A stretch of DNA of 9,126 nt from Bacteroidota bacterium (GTDB lineage: Bacteria; Bacteroidota; Bacteroidia; Chitinophagales; Chitinophagaceae), in NCBI GenBank assembly GCA_023392185.1, contig JAEVZP010000161.1, forward strand, positions 1 through 9,126, given 5' to 3'. Both the position numbers and the translations under genes were made by a program. The notes beneath the pieces were generated by a model. It saw only the letters and a list, made by a program, of their open reading frames with translations, was not told the DNA's origin and did no database searches. Below, in pieces: positions 1 through 5,195 of this stretch (positions are counted from its first letter, which is position 1; the number at the start of each line of letters is the position of its first letter).

Positions 1-521
1 GTTTTTTCGGAAACAAACAAGGCTTCGGCGATTTCTTTAATGGTTTTTTCATCCACAATCAATTGCAGAATCTCCAGCTCCCGCTTCGTAAGCGCTGCCT
101 TGTGATGCGCCACGCCCTGCCGAAAAAAAACGTCCTTGACCTGCGGACTGAAAAACTGTTCGCCTTCGGCCACCAGTTGCAATGCCTGCAGAATCGTATC
201 GCGGCTTTCCGACTTCAGCAGGTAGCCGTCAAACCCGGCACTGACCGCTGATTTTACGGTGGCCATATCGCCGTGGCTGGTGAGTGCAATCAGTTTCAGG
301 TGCGGGTGCGTTTTCTTTAAATCCTTGCAGATTTCCCGACCGTCGGCCTTGCCGAAAGCAATATCCAGCAGGACGATATCTACGGGTTCGCGGGCCAAAA
401 GGGCGGAAAGTTCTTCGCGGGAACACGCCTGGCACACCGTGGTAACAAAGCCAAACGTGGAGAGCAAAAGTTCCAGCCCGTCCAGAAATATTTTATGATC
501 GTCGGCAATCAGAACACGCAT
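1..521 (-). CDS. Response regulator, NarL/FixJ (LuxR-type HTH) family, 3' end outside window
   Basis: This is a two-component response regulator that would bind DNA when phosphorylated. The 173 complete residues visible start MRVLIADDHKIF. The receiver domain spans about residues 1-118, with acidic pair D7/D8, phospho-acceptor D53 (in VDIVLLDI), switch T81 (LIALTSH) and K103 (GYLLKSE). A linker leads to a LuxR-type helix-turn-helix starting near residue 142 (LTKRELEILQLIVDEKTIKEI). The window edge cuts the recognition helix after VSEK. The loop after D53 reads IAFGKADG, so the usual Met-Pro of this family is missing, although the following DG is kept. The ATG at 521 is chosen because the receiver beta-1 strand begins immediately. 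No sensor kinase is visible. A weak promoter-like TTG-N20-TTTCTTTG lies on the minus strand at 549-579. The family assignment is secure; target genes are unknown. Confidence 0.95.
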   Translation of the reverse strand, partial: MRVLIADDHKIFLDGLELLLSTFGFVTTVCQACSREELSALLAREPVDIVLLDIAFGKADGREICKDLKKTHPHLKLIALTSHGDMATVKSAVSAGFDGYLLKSESRDTILQALQLVAEGEQFFSPQVKDVFFRQGVAHHKAALTKRELEILQLIVDEKTIKEIAEALFVSEK

Positions 522-614
522 AGCCCGCTTCGGATAAAAGGTTCGGGACAAAGAAAATCTTTTTACCCAAAACTTTCAATATAAAGAAGCTACGGACCTA
601 CAAGAAATGAGTTG

Positions 615-630
615 GTAGAAAGCTTTCTAC
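615..630. repeat. 16-bp perfect palindrome GTAGAAAGCTTTCTAC
   Basis: The sequence is its own reverse complement over all 16 bases. It lies about 94 bases upstream of the response-regulator start and 10 bases from the outer arm of the 640-720 element. It could be an operator for a dimeric regulator or part of the adjacent repeat; the sequence does not decide. Confidence 0.6.
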
Positions 631-639
631 ATTATGTGT

Positions 640-720
640 GTCATTGCGAGGAGGAACGACGAAGCAACCTGCACATAGCACTGCATTTTGTGCAGGGCCC
701 TTCGCTCTGCTTGCAATGAC
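640..720. repeat. Intergenic inverted-repeat element (GTCATTGCGAG type)
   Basis: The outer arms GTCATTGCGAG (640-650) and CTTGCAATGAC (710-720) pair with one mismatch. Further in, CGAAG (660-664) pairs with CTTCG (700-704), and CTGCA (681-685) pairs with TGCAG (691-695) around a TTTTG loop. The whole can fold as one interrupted hairpin. Sequences starting GTCATTGCGAG and followed by GAAGCAA are, to my knowledge, common dispersed non-coding repeats in bacterial genomes, including Bacteroidota. No transposase or target duplication is visible. Confidence 0.75.
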
Positions 721-791
721 CCCCATTTTGCTACCGTCAACTAATTGTTTGGAACTACTTACGGACTGTTGATTTGACACTTACACGACCG

Positions 792-809
792 GAATTTTCC
801 GGAAAATTC
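792..809. repeat. 18-bp perfect palindrome centred on TTCCGGAA
   Basis: GAATTTTCCGGAAAATTC is perfectly self-complementary. It starts 15 bases beyond the stop codon of the 824-1516 gene. It could form a 7-bp stem with a CCGG loop, but no T-run follows on either strand, so it is not a standard intrinsic terminator. It is the longest copy of the palindrome that recurs across the window. Confidence 0.75.
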
Positions 810-823
810 TCAGCCACAAACGC

Positions 824-1516
824 TTATTTCCGGAAAACCGACAGGTCTATATCGTATTCGGTGGAAGAGATCCCTTCAAAACTGTAGCCCGCGCTCCAGC
901 CTGCGCCGGTGGTTTCTTCGCTCAACGGAATTTTTTTAGGCGGAATATCCACCGGAAAATGAATAGGTAGTTTGGCGTCCATATCCAGACTATTGAAGGC
1001 AAAAAGCGCGCTCCAATCCAGGGTGCTGTCGGCGAGATAAACGGTCGTTTTTTCGCTTGTTTTTTGGTACGAAACGTTGTAGCTGCGCCCCCGAACCGGT
1101 TCATATCCCCAGTCGGCAGTACCAAAATGCGCCGTTTTTCCGGTGGGTTGGTAATGGCCGGGCAGGCGCGCAACGGGCTTTTTCTGCCGGCGCAGCCGGT
1201 GGAACTTCGGGCGGCCATTCCTTTCCGGGTCGTCGTAGGCTTGCAGGATTTCACCGTTGGGTTGGAGCAGGAACCAGCGGGTCATCTCGTCGGTTTTACC
1301 CAGTCCGGCGTCGTCTTTGGTGAGCAGCCAGGAGCCGCTTTTCGGTTCGCGGTACATCATCACCCTGCCTTTTTCACCCGCAGCGTTGGTGTAATTCCAC
1401 ACCCACGCCTCGGAGAAATGAATCACCGAAGTGGCGCGGGCGCTTTTCTTCTGGGCACACACCGAAGCGATCGCCAGGAGGCAGGCCAAGAGACATAAGA
1501 AAGCTAGTTTTTTCAT
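824..1516 (-). CDS. Secreted protein of unknown function, 230 aa
   Basis: I do not recognise the family. The protein begins MKKLAFLCLLACLLAIASVCAQ, a clear signal peptide with likely cleavage at CA|Q, so it is probably periplasmic or surface-exposed. No lipobox sits at a usable position. The mature part is rich in Trp, Tyr and charged residues (AWVWNYTN, TADWGYEP, AGYSFEGISSTEYDIDLSVF) and ends FRK; it looks like a soluble beta-rich domain, which is inference. The open frame extends 33 codons further upstream, but that stretch overlaps the previous gene, and the ATG at 1516 starts the signal peptide, so that start is chosen. Only 14 bases separate it from the stop of 1531-2157, so the two are almost certainly cotranscribed. 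That gap is nearly filled by a TTTCCGGAAA palindrome, and another copy spans the final FRK codons. Confidence 0.8.
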   Translation of the reverse strand: MKKLAFLCLLACLLAIASVCAQKKSARATSVIHFSEAWVWNYTNAAGEKGRVMMYREPKSGSWLLTKDDAGLGKTDEMTRWFLLQPNGEILQAYDDPERNGRPKFHRLRRQKKPVARLPGHYQPTGKTAHFGTADWGYEPVRGRSYNVSYQKTSEKTTVYLADSTLDWSALFAFNSLDMDAKLPIHFPVDIPPKKIPLSEETTGAGWSAGYSFEGISSTEYDIDLSVFRK

Positions 1517-1530
1517 TATTTCCGGAAAAT

Positions 1531-2157
1531 TTAGTAGGTAACAGCTTCCTTGGAGATACCCATCGTGGAGATCATGGGGTAGTCCATCACGATTTGTCCT
1601 TCCAGCGTTTGCCATTTGGCCGGGTCGGCGCTGTCCTGCGGCGCAGCCATCTTCGCCGATACCCGAATCACCGCTTTCCGGTCGGTCATGCTTTCCACCA
1701 CAGCCGTGCCTTCCATGGCATTGAGCACGCTCATTTCGTTGGCACCAATAGTGCCAATGGTAATCGTGAGCGGTGCTTCACTGGTATTTTCACTTTTGAC
1801 GCGCCCCTGTACCGGCCGCATGGCCTCCACCTCCGGCTGAACGAAACCGACCGAAACAGAGTGTTGCGTTTCGCTTTCTTCTTTGGCTACACTTACCGCA
1901 ATGGTGCCGGGCGTTATCGTAATCGCGCCAATGCCGCCGGTGTAGGTGGCAGCAATGCTTTTGCCGTCCAGCGTCAGGGCAACGTCCACCGTGCCTTTTC
2001 CGGCGTTTTCGGTTTCGGGCGCGTCCACCTGAAAGCCGGTTGTTTTTTCCAGCATCGTTTCGGTAGCCGATGCGGCCATGTCGCGCTTCGCGTTTTCTAC
2101 CGTGTTGCAGGCCGTTAGCAGGCCAGCGAAGAGAAAGGCAATTGCAGTGTTTTTCAT
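1531..2157 (-). CDS. Putative lipoprotein of unknown function, 208 aa
   Basis: The start MKNTAIAFLFAGLLTAC ends in a good lipobox (LLTAC, lipidated Cys17), so the product is probably a membrane-anchored lipoprotein. The mature part begins with a helical stretch (ENAKRDMAASATETMLEKTTGF) and continues as alternating hydrophobic segments with many Thr, Val and Gly (GTVDVALTLDGKSIAATYTGG, APLTITIGTIGANEMSVL, KAVIRVSAKMAA), suggesting beta structure. I recognise no family. An upstream in-frame ATG at 2205 would add 16 residues without a signal sequence, so the ATG at 2157 is preferred. It lies 122 bases after the upstream lipoprotein gene, a gap holding a strong hairpin, and 14 bases before the 824-1516 gene. 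Confidence 0.8.
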   Translation of the reverse strand: MKNTAIAFLFAGLLTACNTVENAKRDMAASATETMLEKTTGFQVDAPETENAGKGTVDVALTLDGKSIAATYTGGIGAITITPGTIAVSVAKEESETQHSVSVGFVQPEVEAMRPVQGRVKSENTSEAPLTITIGTIGANEMSVLNAMEGTAVVESMTDRKAVIRVSAKMAAPQDSADPAKWQTLEGQIVMDYPMISTMGISKEAVTY

Positions 2158-2224
2158 GCTTTTGGGTTTTGCTGAAGTGCGTTCCAGGTTTGGTTGGCAC
2201 AGCAATTCGGGATTAGACTTTCTG

Positions 2225-2260
2225 TCACCCCTCTCCTGCGGAGAGGGGACGGGGGTGAGG
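2225..2260. repeat. GC-rich hairpin repeat between two lipoprotein genes
   Basis: CCCCTCTCC (2228-2236) pairs perfectly with GGAGAGGGG (2240-2248) around a TGC loop. Alternatively, TCACCCC (2225 or 2226 to 2231) can pair with the downstream GGGGTGA (2252-2258), so two exclusive folds exist. The core resembles the dispersed CTCTCC/GGAGAG-GGGTGAGG repeat I know from bacterial intergenic regions. It lies within the 122-base gap between the 2280-3062 and 1531-2157 genes and could damp or terminate transcription between them. No clear T-run follows on the minus strand. Confidence 0.65.
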
Positions 2261-2265
2261 CCAAA

Positions 2266-2277
2266 ATTTCCGGAAAT
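2266..2277. repeat. 12-bp palindrome ATTTCCGGAAAT
   Basis: This perfect palindrome lies three to fourteen bases past the stop of the 2280-3062 gene. It is an intergenic copy of the recurrent TTCCGGAA motif, and the same 12-mer occurs at 3623-3634 and 8947-8958. Confidence 0.7.
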
Positions 2278-2279
2278 AG

Positions 2280-3062
2280 CTACTCGCAGCGGCTCAAAAC
2301 CTGCTTTGCCAGGTCGGTGGCTACGCTTTTATTAAGGTCGTTTTCATCGGAGATATTGGCGACGATTTCAAACTGCACACCGTCCTGCAACACCACCATT
2401 TCGTTGGTAAGCGTGTTCCAGCGCGCCGCGTCGCCGAGGCCGTCCACCACCACGTAGGACTGGGCCACCTGACTGAAAACGCTGCCCATTTGATTCATGC
2501 CTTTTTCCATCGTTTTCCGGTCTGCACCCGTTTGGGCCATCGCCGCGTTGGCCTCTGCGTTGTTTCCGGAAATCACCTCTTTTTTGGCATCTTCAAAGGC
2601 CTGTTCTTCTTCGGCGTTCAGCGCGCGGTAGCTTTTCTCAAAGTCAGCCGGCGACTTCGCTTTGATGCCGCGCAGAATCACCTGATCGGGCATGACCATT
2701 TCGCCTTTCACGCCAATCATTTTCTGCTTCCGGCCCATGGGAAAGCTGTACACCACATCATGATTGGACGGGCTTTTAGACGTGTTGTGGATAATGACCT
2801 GCAATTTTTCGTCCGGCAGTCCGGTAGCAGCCAGCACCATTTCTTTCGTCAGCAACTGATCGTAGCGGGTGGCATAATCCAGCAGACAGGTATTGCCGCC
2901 GGAAGCCGTCGGGTCGCTGCTTTTCCGGGCAATAACAGCATCCAGATGTACGGCGGCGTCGGTGGCTGCGTTTCCGGGATTGGAGGCGTTTTTGGCATCC
3001 CCGCACGCCGAAAAAGCGAGGCTCAGCAGGAGGCTTCCGGCGATCCAAGAAGTCTTTTTCAT
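2280..3062 (-). CDS. Putative lipoprotein, paralogue of the 5196-5858 product, 260 aa
   Basis: MKKTSWIAGSLLLSLAFSAC is a lipoprotein signal with lipidated Cys20, followed by a low-complexity linker (residues 21-55). The body shares motifs in the same order with the lipoprotein at 5196-5858: LLTKEMV (70-76), YSFPMGRK (105-112), a segment with F141 and Y145, VDGLGDAARW (206-215) and LQDGVQFEI (225-233). Between these sits a helical, charged stretch (about 149-200) that is longer here than in the paralogue. The VDGLGDAARW followed by a G-x-x-F beta strand resembles a motif seen in other small bacterial lipoproteins, but I cannot name a function. The start is fixed by the signal peptide. It lies 35 bases after the DUF4870 gene, probably in one operon. 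A TTTCCGGAAA copy encodes ISGN at about residues 164-167. Confidence 0.85.
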   Translation of the reverse strand: MKKTSWIAGSLLLSLAFSACGDAKNASNPGNAATDAAVHLDAVIARKSSDPTASGGNTCLLDYATRYDQLLTKEMVLAATGLPDEKLQVIIHNTSKSPSNHDVVYSFPMGRKQKMIGVKGEMVMPDQVILRGIKAKSPADFEKSYRALNAEEEQAFEDAKKEVISGNNAEANAAMAQTGADRKTMEKGMNQMGSVFSQVAQSYVVVDGLGDAARWNTLTNEMVVLQDGVQFEIVANISDENDLNKSVATDLAKQVLSRCE

Positions 3063-3097
3063 GAAGAAATTCTTTTAAAGAGAAGAGAGAAAACGTT

Positions 3098-3445
3098 CTA
3101 ACTGCCGATACCGGCAAACCATTTGTTGTAGCGTTCGCCCAGCACGGGCACCGGCGCGGCGCGACCGTTGATAGCGTTCAGCAGCCCTACAATCCAGAAA
3201 ATCACCAATACCAGAACCCCCAGAATGCTGATGATCCAACCCAGAATGGGAATGATGTTGATAAAGCCCAGCACAAAGCCGGAAAGCATCAGCCCGAGGC
3301 TCTGGCGGATGTGATATGCAGCAAAGGCGCTTTTCTTTTCGCTGTTTTGCACAAAGGCGACAATCAGCCCGATGACGGTGATGTAGGCGATAATGGCGGT
3401 TGTTTTTCCGGTTTCGGTAGCGTCCGGCGCGAGGTCTGTTTCCAT
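3098..3445 (-). CDS. DUF4870 domain-containing membrane protein, 115 aa
   Basis: This small integral membrane protein is typical of Bacteroidota. A short soluble N-terminus (METDLAPDATETGK) is followed by hydrophobic segments at about residues 17-33, 48-66 and 68-90. The signature motif YHIRQSLGL (44-52) precedes the second segment, and IIPILGWIISILG lies in the third. The tail NAINGRAAPVPVLGERYNKWF matches the usual C-terminus. Length is normal for the family. The function of DUF4870/Tic20-like small proteins in bacteria is not established. The ATG at 3445 is the only good start and directly precedes the conserved region. It leads the four-gene run 3445-824, with a 35-base gap to the next lipoprotein gene. 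The upstream 600 bases are non-coding, so its promoter should be there, though no TAnnTTTG box was found on the minus strand close to the start. Confidence 0.9.
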   Translation of the reverse strand: METDLAPDATETGKTTAIIAYITVIGLIVAFVQNSEKKSAFAAYHIRQSLGLMLSGFVLGFINIIPILGWIISILGVLVLVIFWIVGLLNAINGRAAPVPVLGERYNKWFAGIGS

Positions 3446-3487
3446 GGTTTTTTAAAAGGGGTTTTAAGGGGAATTTTGTGCTTTAGG

Positions 3488-3519
3488 GAAGACACCGTTT
3501 CAATTGGAACGGCGTCTTC
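3488..3519. repeat. Stem-loop, terminator-like or 5'-leader structure
   Basis: GAAGAC (3488-3493) pairs with GTCTTC (3514-3519), and after one mismatch CCGTT (3495-3499) pairs with AACGG (3508-3512) around an 8-base loop containing CAATTG. On the plus strand it is followed by TTTGTC, a weak T-tract, but no plus-strand gene precedes it. On the minus strand it lies 43 bases ahead of the DUF4870 ATG and would be in the leader if transcription begins farther upstream. It directly abuts the 3519-3597 element. Confidence 0.6.
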
Positions 3520-3597
3520 TTTGTCATTCTTGAAAGAATCTCTTCCTGTTGCCATTGACAAGGAAGAGTTGTAGAGATCCTTTGCAGGATGACAAAG
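3519..3597. repeat. Inverted-repeat element, TTTGTCA/TGACAAA family, copy 1
   Basis: The outer arms at 3519-3545 and 3571-3597 are imperfect inverted repeats starting CTTTGTCAT and ending ATGACAAAG. Within the left arm, ATTCTT pairs with AAGAAT around GA; within the right arm, ATCCT pairs with AGGAT around TTGC. CTTCCT (3542-3547) and AGGAAG (3561-3566) form an inner stem. Bases that differ between the arms keep pairing inside each arm, so the local hairpins look conserved. It has the same plan as the element at 3878-3940. Related GTCATCCTGCAAAGGATCTC-like repeats are, to my knowledge, widespread in Bacteroidota intergenic DNA. Confidence 0.75.
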
Positions 3598-3622
3598 TCG
3601 CTGTGTGTTCCTGTAAGCGTAG

Positions 3623-3634
3623 ATTTCCGGAAAT
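3623..3634. repeat. 12-bp palindrome ATTTCCGGAAAT
   Basis: This is a perfect intergenic palindrome, identical to those at 2266-2277 and 8947-8958, followed five bases later by a near half-site (CCCGGAAA). Confidence 0.7.
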
Positions 3635-3728
3635 TCTCCCGGAAAGGATGCCTTAGCAGCCTGTGCCCGATAAACACTCCATCGCGCGACCAACCCGGAA
3701 ACCGGAACTCTGATTGCTACAAACATTG

Positions 3729-3743
3729 GGTCGCTTCGCGACC
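3729..3743. repeat. Short GC-rich hairpin GGTCGC-TTC-GCGACC
   Basis: The stem is a perfect 6 bp with a TTC loop. No T-run follows on either strand, so a terminator role is not supported. It may belong to a further dispersed repeat. Confidence 0.5.
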
Positions 3744-3877
3744 TGCCAACAGGGTGAATTACAGTCTATTCCGGCAGTAAAAGGCTTTCAAAGAAGACGA
3801 TACGCTACGATTCTTTTGGCACAGAAAAAAGCTTTTGCAAGGCGTTATGGCTTGTGATAAAGTGGGTGCTTTAGGAT

Positions 3878-3940
3878 TCTTTTGTCACCCCGGAACGGGG
3901 TCTTGGTTAACGTGAGATCCCGTTCCGGGATGACAAAAGA
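3878..3940. repeat. Inverted-repeat element, TTTGTCA/TGACAAA family, copy 2
   Basis: The 26-base arms (3878-3903 and 3915-3940) match at 24 positions around an 11-base spacer containing GTTAAC. Each arm also has its own hairpin: CCCCG-GAA-CGGGG on the left and TCCCG-TTC-CGGGA on the right. The two inter-arm mismatches (C/T and G/A) are exactly the pair that keeps each arm's own stem intact. The outer sequence TTTTGTCA...TGACAAAA and the TCT/AGA flanks are shared with copy 1 at 3519-3597. It lies about 110 bases beyond the stop of the 4050-5168 gene and could end transcription of that run. Confidence 0.8.
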
Positions 3941-4049
3941 TTGGACCGAAACAGCCTCTTGACTTTTGGTTATGCTCTTAACCGAAACGATAAAATCCGG
4001 TCGCCTTTCTCCTTAGTAGCGGAAGAGTTAAAGCAGGAAAAGTCAAGCA

Positions 4050-5168
4050 TCATTCCACCCGTTTCACTTCCGGGCCGATACGCTCTACGTTTGGTTTGGG
4101 CTTTTTGCCACCCTCTACCGGCAGCAAACCGTCCCCGTTTTTTCGGGATTTTACCGGCAATAAGTCGTCTTTTGAACCCCGGGATTTTACGTCCAGCAGG
4201 TCGTCTTTTCCCTTCTGTGATTTTACCGGTAATAAGTCATCTTTTCCCTTCTGGGATTTCACTTCCAGAAGATCATCCCTTCCGTTTTGGGATTTTACCG
4301 GCAATAATTCGTCGCCATTTCCGCCAGATTTTACATCCAGCAAATCATCCTTGCCGTTCTGCGATTTCACATCCAGCAAGTCATCGCCTTTCCCGCCCTG
4401 CGATTTCACGTCTAAAAGGTCATCTTCCTGCTGCCGCGTACTGCTGATGTCCAACAGGTCGTCGGCTTCGTCCGGAAGGTCGGGCATGGGCGCAGCTTTC
4501 AGCAAGGCAAAACTCACAGGCGTTTTCCCGATGCAGGTGCCTTTGGTGGGCACTTTGATTTCGGTGGTGTAAAATGTTTGGATCCGGCCCGCGTCCAGCA
4601 CCTGAACGGTGTAATACAGCTTCATCCCGGCTAATGCATTGGAGCCAAAATCCAGTTTGCCTTTATAGGTATCAAAACCGGTTTTTACCCACTTCATCTC
4701 CGACGACGGAAACAGCCGCGACGGGTGAAACGGATAGCCAAAGGTTAGCTCGCCGCTGCCCGCCAGGCCCGGCGAAATGCGCTTGCGCATAAACGCGCCG
4801 ATATTGCCGATGCCGTAGCAGTCGTTGCCTGTAGAAGCACCATAGGTGGCCTTCCAGGTGCCGCTCGTGGGCTGGGTGTGGGGATTAAAAAGTCCGATTT
4901 GCGTGTAACCGTCGCCGCCCCACTCACGGTCAATTTCTTCGCGCGTCTTGCGGTCCACATACTGAATGGGTTTTCCGTTTTCATCCACGCCGTTCACGTA
5001 GGTGTCGCCCGGGCCGATTTGTTGTCCGTCGGTTTCAAAAAGGTCGCTTTCGTAATCGGTCAGCTCAAAAGTGCAGCCCGCACCGGCCTTGCAGTTGGCC
5101 ACCAGAAGCTTGTCGGCAAAGGCCGGAACGCTCCCCAGCAGCGCCAGGGTTAGAAAAATCCACCGCAT
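4050..5168 (-). CDS. Secreted protein with ten C-terminal DDLLxVKSxxGK tandem repeats, 372 aa
   Basis: I do not recognise the family. MRWIFLTLALLGSVPAFA is a signal peptide, likely cleaved before DKLL. Residues about 19-225 form an apparently folded domain with four Cys (26, 32, 117, 212) that could form disulphides, and many Gly, Tyr and Thr. Residues about 236-357 are ten tandem units starting with DD(or DE/DG)LL at 236, 249, 262, 274, 286, 298, 310, 322, 334 and 346, spaced 13, 13 and then 12. The consensus is D-D-L-L-(D/P/E)-V-K-S-x-x-G-K: acidic, then hydrophobic, then basic. A basic, Pro-containing tail ends the protein. Units use different synonymous codons, so the peptide rather than the DNA is preserved. 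It is the third gene of the run, 27 bases after the lipoprotein gene. The repeat tail may be a flexible binding or spacer region; this is inference. Confidence 0.85.
   Translation of the reverse strand: MRWIFLTLALLGSVPAFADKLLVANCKAGAGCTFELTDYESDLFETDGQQIGPGDTYVNGVDENGKPIQYVDRKTREEIDREWGGDGYTQIGLFNPHTQPTSGTWKATYGASTGNDCYGIGNIGAFMRKRISPGLAGSGELTFGYPFHPSRLFPSSEMKWVKTGFDTYKGKLDFGSNALAGMKLYYTVQVLDAGRIQTFYTTEIKVPTKGTCIGKTPVSFALLKAAPMPDLPDEADDLLDISSTRQQEDDLLDVKSQGGKGDDLLDVKSQNGKDDLLDVKSGGNGDELLPVKSQNGRDDLLEVKSQKGKDDLLPVKSQKGKDDLLDVKSRGSKDDLLPVKSRKNGDGLLPVEGGKKPKPNVERIGPEVKRVE
4098..4463 (-). repeat. Coding tandem repeat, 36-39 bp period, ten units
   Basis: This DNA encodes residues 236-357 of the 4050-5168 product. 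Units begin at the DDLL codons at 4463, 4424, 4385, 4349, 4313, 4277, 4241, 4205, 4169 and 4133 (minus strand). LL is spelled CTTTTA, TTGCTG, TTATTG, CTTCTG, TTATTA and CTGCTG in different units, so the array is old or selected at protein level, not a fresh slippage product. The fifth residue alternates Asp, Pro and Glu. Confidence 0.85.
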
Positions 5169-5195
5169 CGTTTTTCGTTGTTTTTAAGGAGAAAA

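Larger units (their letters stand above)
522..823. other. Non-coding region with a repeat element and two perfect palindromes
   Basis: No convincing gene is present in these 302 bases between the regulator start and the stop of the next minus-strand gene. The region holds a 16-bp palindrome (615-630), an inverted-repeat element (640-720) and an 18-bp palindrome (792-809). The only open frame of note, on the minus strand at 598-780, reads through the repeat element and has no protein-like features. Confidence 0.7.
3446..4049. other. Long non-coding region rich in inverted repeats
   Basis: These 604 bases between two minus-strand runs hold no convincing gene. In order they contain a 32-base hairpin (3488-3519), an inverted-repeat element (3519-3597), an ATTTCCGGAAAT palindrome (3623-3634), a GGTCGC-TTC-GCGACC hairpin (3729-3743), the palindrome AAAAGCTTTT (3827-3836) and a second inverted-repeat element (3878-3940). 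It should also include the promoter of the DUF4870 gene and any terminator for the 4050-7221 run, but neither could be placed with confidence. Confidence 0.7.

Noticed and set aside
598..780. Minus-strand open frame of 60 codons
   Set aside because: It runs through the inverted-repeat element and has no protein-like composition or start context.
792..809. Palindrome as an intrinsic terminator of the 824-1516 gene
   Set aside because: The possible stem is short and AT-rich and no T-run follows it on the minus strand.
3364..3726. Minus-strand open frame of 120 codons across the gap before the DUF4870 gene
   Set aside because: It overlaps the start of the DUF4870 gene and is made largely of repeat-element sequence.
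3519..3940. Two related inverted repeats as ends of a single insertion sequence
   Set aside because: The DNA between them has no transposase or other gene, and each is a complete symmetric element by itself.
4098..4463. Regular 36-base periodicity that could suggest a CRISPR array
   Set aside because: All units are in one open frame and encode the same peptide with synonymous differences; there are no unique spacers between constant repeats and no cas genes.
3941..4572. Plus-strand open frames opposite the repeat-protein gene
   Set aside because: They are antisense shadows of the tandem repeat; they lack signal or domain features, whereas the minus-strand frame has a signal peptide and good operon spacing.
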